Below, one piece after another: positions 61,372 to 64,000 of a stretch of DNA of 64,000 nucleotides. This DNA comes from Sanghuangporus weigelae (lineage: Eukaryota; Basidiomycota; Agaricomycetes; Hymenochaetales; Hymenochaetaceae), in NCBI GenBank assembly GCA_033182465.1, contig CP137328.1:620001-684000 (forward strand), in the 5' to 3' direction. Each line of letters starts with the position of its first letter. Position 1 is the first letter of the stretch. The notes under the pieces are model-generated. The model saw only the letters and a list, made by a program, of their open reading frames with translations, did not search any database and was not told where the DNA came from. Made by a program: the position numbers and the translations under genes.

Positions 61372-63951
61372 TCATTTCAGCCCCAGCAAAATCCCAAACA
61401 ATTCTTGCCACCCCCTCTTCACCACGACCCTCCGCCTCTTCGTTTGTCTCGCGTCCATCGAACTCGCACTGACACCAGATGTAGCTCCTCTCGTCACCGC
61501 AGCGTTAGAAGAAACTGAGATAGACGCGTACCCCTCCGCTTCAACGAGCCACTCCACGAAACGTGCATCAAGTTCGCTGAGCACACCAAGCTCGAGCGAG
61601 AGGAGGTCGCGCGCTGTTATCGTAAGCGTCTCTTCATCATCCTCATCCTCTCCAGCTTCTCCGTCCCGGGCGTTCTCATCGTCATCAGAAGGCAGTCTGA
61701 TCCCCTTCGCTGAATCTCTTCGAGCCACTGCATGCCCGACTCCTGCACCGGTCAAGGGAGTCGAAGGCGACGAAGGCGGCGGAAGCATCTCCCGTAACTT
61801 GGATAACCAAAACACCGTATTCGCATGAAAAGTTTGTAAGAGCGCCAACGTCGTCTGGATATTCTGCCTCCTCATATCTTCCTGCTCTTCCTCTGTCAAT
61901 CTATAGCCCTCGCCTCCTTCACCTTCACATTCGTTTTGCTCGTGTTCCTGCTCCTCGTGTACCGCTTCGATGTGCGCTGTCGTATTCTGAGGTATCTTCA
62001 TAGACGGGGTGGAAAGAGTTGACGATCCGCTGGCTTTCCTTCCATGTCCTTGACCATAGGACAAGGAAGACGTCTTCGCTCTCCTTGGCTTTCCTTCAAT
62101 GCCTAACCCCACAGCACGTATCTTCGCCTCGCCACTCCCGGCGCTCTCCTTTCCTTTCTTCTTTGGAGACGAGGACGAAGACGATGTTCCGCCCTCAATT
62201 CCCGTCCCCAGTGTACGCATATGCGTCCCCTCCATACTCCAATCCTCGTCTCCCGGTGCCCGGGCAGCGCCCCACGTCTTCGTCGCCTTCGCACCTGCCT
62301 CTGCTCTGGGATTTCTGATGTCGATATCAACATCCCTCGAAGCGAAGCTCTGTCGACTATTAGACCTCCACGTCCCCAAACCCATCCAAAGTGTTGCGCA
62401 TAGCAGACAGACGTCTTCGTATAGTCTGAATGCATCTGTCAACATGTTCGCGTTTGCTCCTTGAGATGAACTTCCTGGGGCAGAAGACTTGGGAGAACAA
62501 CATAGTCCCCCGGCGGCTGGATGAATGTGCGTGTGCGAAGACATTTGGGAAGAATCGAGTTTCAGGATCCTGTCTAATTCTGTCCACTGTTAAAGTACAT
62601 AATAGCGTCAGTATCCTGTAGAGTACTCCAAAACATTCAACAAGAATCCATAGAGGGGGAATGACTGACCAGCTTGACATCACTCCACGTAAACCTCACA
62701 CTCTCAAGTCTCCACTTCTCCTTCCTTCTCCCAGAGCTTCCGCTTGCACTCGACACGAGTTTACTCATGTACAACGCCGGTCTACTCGCCCGACTCGGTG
62801 TACTCGTCGTCAAATCCAGCACTAAATCGTAATACTGAGGCTTCTCCAAGAAGATCGCGTCCGTAGTGCATGCTATCCAACCCTTCCCTGTTGAGCTGAG
62901 TTGTTCGAGTCGAGGAATGTCTGTGAGGGTTATCATGCCTAATACGGTAGGACATTGCGGGTCTTCCGTAGGTTCCTGATGTTCCTGCCCTTCGTTTGCT
63001 GACTTGGAGAATAACGAAGGGATGGGAGTACCCAGGGTATCATTCGACCGAGGTGCCATGTGGTGCTCCCTGCTCAAATCCGCCGCAATCCACGCCAGAA
63101 CACCAGCAACTTCAACGGGCGGGAGAGTATAAATCAGTATCCTCCTCCTTGACAGAACGAATTTGTACAGTGTTAGAGAGGAAAGACCCAAAATGCGTAA
63201 GAGATGTGGGAGGTGGTGCGTTGGTGTATCTTTAGAAGCGTACGACTATGAAGTGAAATGAGCTACTTAGCTGAGGTCAAGATGTAGAGAAAGAGGACGT
63301 ACCCCATCAAGATCATCACTCCATCCAGTCCAAACATCCACAGGCTGGTACTTTTCAATAGACACACCATTTGGCCTCCTCTTCTCAAACCATTCTCTTG
63401 CAGGTTCAAAATCACTGTCTCTCAAATCACCAGGTGCTCCCAAAGCTCCTCCAAGCAAATCCGCCCCACTGCCATCTTCCAGTTCCCTCTCCCTCCTATC
63501 CGCCTCCCTATAAAGTACATCCGCCAGCCTCTTCAAGTCTTGCAAATGCATCCATGGTCGCGGTCTCTCACATTCCTCCAACAGCACTCCGAGACTACCC
63601 AACCGGAACCCTCTGTGGTTCTTGTTCTTTGTCGGGCGGCGGCGGAAGATTGCCAAACCGGCATGGGATCCATGGCTGAAGTAGACTACGTCTTGGGGAA
63701 CGAGGTGTAATCCGGATGGGAGGACGCTGAATTCCACTCCTGTTAAGTCGATGGAGGAGGATGGATGAGTGAGAGACCAGTCGAGCGTGTTCCCTTTCGT
63801 TGGGTGGAATGAGGCGTGGAATATTGCGACTGCGCACAGATGAGTTTTGTCAGGAGGCTGGAAACCTTGGAAAATATTAGCAACACCACTACTCACCAAT
63901 GTTTCGAGGGACAGCTTCCCCACCATCGCCATCTTCGCTAGCCCCAGACAT
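61372..63951 (-). CDS. DENND11/LCHN-like protein (UDENN, DUF4484)
   Basis: Four exons (63951-63897, 63829-63303, 63245-62670, 62586-61372) sum to 2373 nt, 790 aa. Start MSGASEDGDGGEAVPRNI. The first domain reads VAIFHASFHPTKGNTLDWSL, LTGVEFSVLPSGLHLVPQDVV, YFSHGSHAGLAIFRR and FRLGSLGVLLEE, the conserved uDENN-type opening of the LCHN family. The next part has LLRILGLSSLTLYKFVLSRR, RILIYTLPPVE and GWIACTTDAIFLEKPQYYDL. The last exon has VCLLCATLWMGLG, a long disordered acidic stretch and the end LLSLELGVLSELDARFVEWL with VVVKRGWQELFGILLG, as in DUF4484. Such proteins are thought to act as Rab exchange factors; for this one that is inference. Confidence 0.82.
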
Positions 63952-64000
63952 TCTTATTTTCGTTAACTACGAGGAAAATGAAGCGAAAGGAGGATCAAGA

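Overview
The window is nuclear DNA of a filamentous basidiomycete, most likely an Agaricomycete. Genes are dense, on both strands, and interrupted by many 45-80 nt GT-AG introns. Several families are typical of mushroom-forming fungi: DUF7918-like proteins, a DUF6533-like membrane-protein relic, and a plain 'LFEP-PNG...GD.GY' module joined to dsRNA-binding motifs. Most open frames are exon pieces, so gene models were built by joining exons at splice sites and checking reading phase; for most genes every exon sum comes out divisible by three.

Layout. 1-315: 5' part of a DUF7918-like gene cut by the window edge (-). 837-3709: DEAH helicase PRP43 (+). 3983-10842: three tandem paralogues (-), each an N-terminal DUF7918-like domain and a conserved helical tail; two carry a six-cysteine cluster with Zn(II)2Cys6 spacing, the third has lost it. 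11204-15093: valyl-tRNA synthetase with nested mitochondrial and cytosolic starts (-). 16002-16133 and 18282-18881: two non-autonomous inverted-repeat elements flanking a canonical DUF7918 gene at 16424-17867 (+). 19589-22569: AMP-dependent acyl-CoA synthetase (+). 23215-24532: decayed membrane-protein gene. 25054-25150: intron-containing tRNA-Gly(UCC). 25423-25706: small two-exon gene. 26385-27966 and 29808-30645: two uncharacterised genes.

32100-33670: septin CDC12 (-). 34371-36681: lineage-specific protein with two dsRNA-binding motifs (+). 37180-38607 and 38758-40204: divergent pair Shp1/p47 (-) and Nse3/MAGE (+). 40351-41921 and 42124-43907: divergent pair UCH37-type deubiquitinase (-) and epsin (+). 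44276-45516: PIN-like protein (+). 46484-47243: decayed relic that includes the N-terminal module of the 34371 gene. 47486-55345: four-repeat calcium channel CCH1 (+). 55871-59219: eIF3a/TIF32 (-). 60264-60348: intron-containing tRNA-Ala(UGC). 61372-63951: DENND11/LCHN-like protein (-).

The housekeeping genes cover splicing and ribosome biogenesis, translation, cytokinesis, ubiquitin/Cdc48 work, Smc5/6 repair, endocytosis and calcium entry; they show no functional clustering. The accessory and most unusual part is 3983-26000: an expanding and decaying DUF7918/zinc-cluster family, small transposable elements and pseudogenes. Other notable points are 6, 9 and 14 nt microexons inside catalytic motifs and one clear GC-AG intron.
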